Source: Rhabdophis nuchalis
Taxonomy: Eukaryota; Chordata; Lepidosauria; Squamata; Natricidae
Assembly (NCBI GenBank): GCA_039707465.1
Contig: CM077644.1
Span: forward strand, 96,763,375 to 96,827,374
Direction: 5' to 3'
DNA length: 64,000 nucleotides
The notes below the pieces were generated by a model. The model searched no databases. It had not been told where the DNA came from and saw only the letters and a program-made list of their open reading frames with translations. Shown here in pieces: positions 60,860-64,000 of this stretch. Position 1 is the first letter of the stretch; each line of letters starts with the position of its first letter. The translations under genes were made by a program, and so were the position numbers.

Positions 60860-60896
60860 GTAAGTAACTTTTATTGTTTTGGGTACGTGTGAGATC

Positions 60897-61197
60897 ATAA
60901 GCTTGCATAGATGACTCATTGGCTAAGACGCTGAGCTTGTCGATCAGAAAGTCCGCAGTTCGGCAGTTCAAAGCCTTAGTATCGGTCTCCTGTGTGAACA
61001 GGGGTTGGACTAGATCAGGGGTCTGCAAAGTCGGCTCTTTTAAGACTGGTGGACTTCAACTCCCAAAGTTCCCCAGCCAGCATAGCTCGCTGGGGAACTC
61101 TGGGAGTTGAAGTCCACCAGTCTTAAAAGAGCCGACTTTGCAGACCCCTGGACTAGATGATCTCGAAGGTCCCTTCCAACTCTGTTACTGTTACTGA
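60897..61197 (+). mobile_element. tRNA-derived SINE interrupted by a hairpin element
   Basis: Head ATTGGCTAAGACGCTGAGCT and GGCAGTTCAAAGCC, tail GGGGTTGGACTAGAT then GATCTCGAAGGTCCCTTCC: the head of the 63751 family with a Bov-B-like tail. Split by the hAT hairpin at 61016-61150. Confidence 0.8.
61016..61150. mobile_element. Palindromic hAT hairpin element, 135 bp, second copy
   Basis: CAGGGGTCTGCAAAGTCGGC mirrored by GCCGACTTTGCAGACCCCTG; exact duplications GACTAGAT at 61008-61015 and 61151-61158. Removing it restores the SINE tail. Same length as 27853-27987, with compensated C/T and G/A changes in the two arms. Confidence 0.94.
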
Positions 61198-61547
61198 ATG
61201 CATCACCAATAGAAATGCTCAAGAAGGCTTGACCCAAAGCAGAGGGCTTTGCTACCTGTGCTGCAGAAATCAAACTGACCACTTCATGGTGCTGTTGTCT
61301 CATGAATGAAAGCAATTAAGGCTTTCCCTTTGTCTCTTATCTGTTTAGCATAGTGTTTGTCAACCTTGTTAATTTAAAAATGTGTGGATTTCAACTCTGA
61401 GAATTCTCCAACCAACAAGGGGGACTTCAATGCCCAGAAGTTTGAGAAACACTGAGGAGGCCTCTGAGTGTTAGGGCCTGATGAAAAGTTAAGAGGAATC
61501 CATGGTCTTTTTTAGTCTCTGATTTTACTGTTAATCTGCTCTTACAC

Positions 61548-61895
61548 TTAAGACATTTTTTCTAATCTTGCAGCAGAAGCTGCCTTCTTATTATTAAAAC
61601 CATTATTCCATGACCTGCACTCTGAAATGAAAGAGAAAAACTTTTGGTCATCTTCTGCATGACCGCCTTTCTGTTCCCTCTTCAAATAAGATGGGTCTTC
61701 TGTTCTGAAGGCTAAGCATGGTCCCAAGCCATGGAGGCTTCTTAGACAGGACCCAATGTTGAAATTGTCAAGGTCCTTCTGAATCTTGAGCCTCTCTCCT
61801 GGAATGTTGGCTGTCCCTGTCATCTTGGTATTGTCTACAAATTTGATGAGTTCCCCATCTAGACCCTCATCATTGATAAAGATACTGAAGAGCAC
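61548..61895 (-). pseudogene. LINE reverse-transcriptase fragment
   Basis: Minus-strand frame LFSIFINDEGLDGELIKFVD then NTKMTGTANI: the FADD motif region of a LINE reverse transcriptase with FVDN replacing FADD, so it is dead. Continues DRLKIQKDL-like (GERLKIQKDLDNF). CR1-like clade by general look. Confidence 0.7.
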
Positions 61896-62459
61896 TGAGC
61901 CTAAGCCTTGAGGTAGCCCACTGCATACTTCCGTCCAGTAGATTCTTAGGGATTATTTGTAGTTTCTTAGGGATTATTAATAGATTATAAATGATTATTA
62001 ACGGATTCTTAGGGATTATTAATAGGTTTGTGTGGATTCTTAGTATATTATTAGGGATTACCGTGATGATAAAATGCACTTATTTATCCACTTTTATTGC
62101 ATCTATAGACTGAAGCCCTATTTCAAGTCAGTCAGTGTTTCTGGAAAAGTCTCTACAGGATCATTGTGAGGATTATTTTCAGCCTGTGTCAGATGATTCT
62201 CGGATTCACTCAGAATTGGATTCTGGCTAGGTAGGTTCTATGGAATTGACTGAGGTAGAGTCTTGCTTGATTATCTGAGGAGAGTTTGATCCTGTTGATC
62301 TCAAGGAAATGGGCAGGGTTCTTAGAGCTTTGACTGCTGCCATCAACTTAGAGCCATGGTCCTTCTGGTCTGCTAATGTCTCCCCCACCCCACCAGACAA
62401 ATGTAGTTGAATCCAGGCAGGTGGTGAATGCCTTGAAGGGGATAGTGTTGCCCGCTACA

Positions 62460-62775
62460 AAGGAAACAGAGGTTCATCTTTCCTCAAGAGGTGAATCTCT
62501 GGATCCAGCAGTTCTGAACAATTTTTATGCAGTTTACAACCTTCCCATTTAAGGTGTTGAAAAGACAATAGACTCACAGTCTCAAAAGATGCAGGAGGGA
62601 ATGGATCATCTTTTCAGTATGGGTCCAGTTTGGCATTCAGTACTAAGACAGCGTTTATTGTTTCTAGATGACCTCCGTCTGGCCAGGGATTAGAGTGATG
62701 CCTCCCTCTTGGCCCTTCTTTATTTCCTATTAGTTTTCAATACCATTGATTGAATCAGCTTGAGGGTAGAAAGTG
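62460..62775 (+). pseudogene. L2-type reverse-transcriptase fragment
   Basis: In plus-strand frames one can read LDPAVLNNFYAVYNLPI and, shifted, LLFLDDLRLARD then LLALLYFLLVFNTIDWISL, equivalent to the L2 LDPADLANYRPVSNLPF and LLVLLDLSAAFDTVDH blocks. Heavily mutated. Confidence 0.65.
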
Positions 62776-62885
62776 CAGGGAATTTGAATGAATGAATGAA
62801 TGAATGAATAGCAAGGAAGAAATTCAATAAGCACATGAATATATACTTCTGTAACATTGGTATAACAACAGTATTTCTCCACTTA

Positions 62886-63096
62886 CCCTGTTTCTCTGAA
62901 AATAAGACCTCCCAGGATAAAAGTCAAAACGGGCTTTTAAGCGCATGCGCTAAAATAAGCCCTCCCCAAAAATATTCAACAGAGCAGCAGCCATGAGGTG
63001 AACATGCTCACCGCCTCCTGCACCTCAAAAATAATAAGACCTTATTTCAGGGGTCAAAAGAAAATAAGACCCTGTCTTATTTTCGGGGAAACACAA
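62886..63096. mobile_element. Mariner-like TA-flanked element, GTTTCYCYGAAAATAAGAC ends
   Basis: Left CCCTGTTTCTCTGAAAATAA, right TCTTATTTTCGGGGAAACACAA; TA at 62884-62885 and 63097-63098. Same family as 34423-34678, opposite orientation. Confidence 0.8.
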
Positions 63097-63099
63097 TAT

Positions 63100-63750
63100 T
63101 CTGATACTGTCTTAAATAGTCTCAAGGAATGTAGATACATCCCTTCATTCTTGTAGCTTCAAATCTCATCAATCCTGTATCTGGACGACTTGAATATGGT
63201 TAAAGGAGAAATATAATATTTCACATTTTTAAAAAAAAACTGTTATATAATATCTGATAGAAGAAATTGCTCTGCACTTAAAGCAAAGAACCTGGCTATT
63301 TAAAATTGGTTTTTTAAATGAAGCTGAATACCAAATAGAATTCATTCTATTTAGCACACTTTCTGCAGTGAGGCAAGTGTGAACACGTTTGCCTTGCAGT
63401 AACAGCAGCCAGGCAGCAGAATCGCTTCACAACAAGTGTTAAAGCAAAAACTGGATGCCCATCTGTTAAGGATGCTTTAATTTGGATTCTGTCCTGAGTA
63501 GGGAATAGGATTCAAAGGCCCAGAGAACCCCTTCTGACTCCATACACCTGTACTTCAGGTTACATTGGTCAAAAATAAAAAAATGTCTTTTTTAAAAGAT
63601 TAGATGGCTGTAGAAAACTTAATAACAATTGCATGATATTTCAGTTAATTGTAGTTCTACATCTTGTTGATTATTTTTTTAAAAAAACTGCTACAAGTCA
63701 ATCTTAAAATTTGATGACCATGAGGAATAGGGAGCTTAAGCATCATTCTG
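63100..63750. other. Intergenic, nothing recognised
   Basis: No element ends or coding signal. Confidence 0.4.
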
Positions 63751-64000
63751 AGGGATGCCGGGGCTCAGTGGCTAACATGCTGATCTTGTCGATCAGAAGG
63801 TCGGCAGTTCAGCAGTTCGAATCCCTAGTGCCTTGTAACAGAGTGAGCTTCCGTTACTTGTCCCAGCTTCTGCCTGTTCGAAAGCATGTAAAAATGCAAG
63901 TAGAAAAATAGGAACCACCTTTGGTGGGAAGGTAACAGTGTTCCGTGCGCCTTTGGTGTCTAGTCATGCTGGCCACATGACCACGGAAATGTCGCCAGAC
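63751..64000 (+). mobile_element. tRNA-derived SINE, cut by the window end
   Basis: GGGGCTCAGTGGCTAACATG, B-box CAGTTCGAATCCCTAG, body CCTTTGGTGGGAAGGTAACA and GGCCACATGACCACGG. Plus-strand copy of the family at 2180-2478. Confidence 0.82.

Overview
This window is nuclear DNA of a vertebrate, almost certainly a squamate reptile and probably a snake. It carries two complete or near-complete spliced genes arranged head to head, DBT on the minus strand and RTCA on the plus strand; I recall the same pair being adjacent in human. The introns and flanks are full of squamate-type repeats: tRNA-derived SINEs with a Bov-B-like tail, L2 and CR1-L3-like LINE tails that run into microsatellites, a Penelope-like element, many short hAT elements and TA-flanked mariner-like elements. 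The CR1-L3-like tails ending near AATAG/ATTCT repeats are what favours a snake; this is inference.

Region 1-20.5 kb (minus strand): DBT, the E2 dihydrolipoyl acyltransferase core of the mitochondrial branched-chain 2-oxo acid dehydrogenase complex. I could place 11 coding exons whose phases all agree, including a divergent exon 2 that no long ORF reveals. Only the last codons lie beyond base 1. Region 20.5-21.7 kb: a compact bidirectional promoter with CCAAT boxes and a YY1/ETS-like site over the DBT start codon. Region 21.7-40.2 kb (plus strand): RTCA, RNA 3'-terminal phosphate cyclase, 11 exons, 1104 coding bases, 367 residues, followed by a polyadenylation signal.

Inside the RTCA introns, 22.97-25.56 kb holds a 5'-truncated Penelope-like element with a GIY-YIG endonuclease reading frame, two hammerhead-like motifs whose stem II pairs covary, and a 255-bp inverted repeat that looks perfect. 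Two intron 4 L2 copies still keep long stretches of reverse-transcriptase C-terminus.

Region 40.2-46 kb is intergenic, with a 1.35-kb tandem duplication at 43.0-45.9 kb. Region 46.4-60.9 kb is the most unusual part: a higher-order array founded on a KIAA1586-like hAT transposase relic. Four 5' blocks, one longer and three internally deleted transposase bodies, eleven copies of a 66-70 base 'mini-exon' with conserved AG and GTAAGT borders, and several blocks of about 200-bp subrepeats are shuffled together. The three shorter bodies share one deletion junction and the same TGG-to-TAG nonsense change, so they spread after the reading frame had died. Region 61-64 kb is ordinary repeat-rich intergenic DNA with fragments of LINE reverse transcriptase.

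Integration sites could be read directly for many elements. Fourteen hAT insertions have exact 8-bp target duplications, eleven of the form nnnTAnnn, and several mariner-like elements sit between TA dinucleotides.
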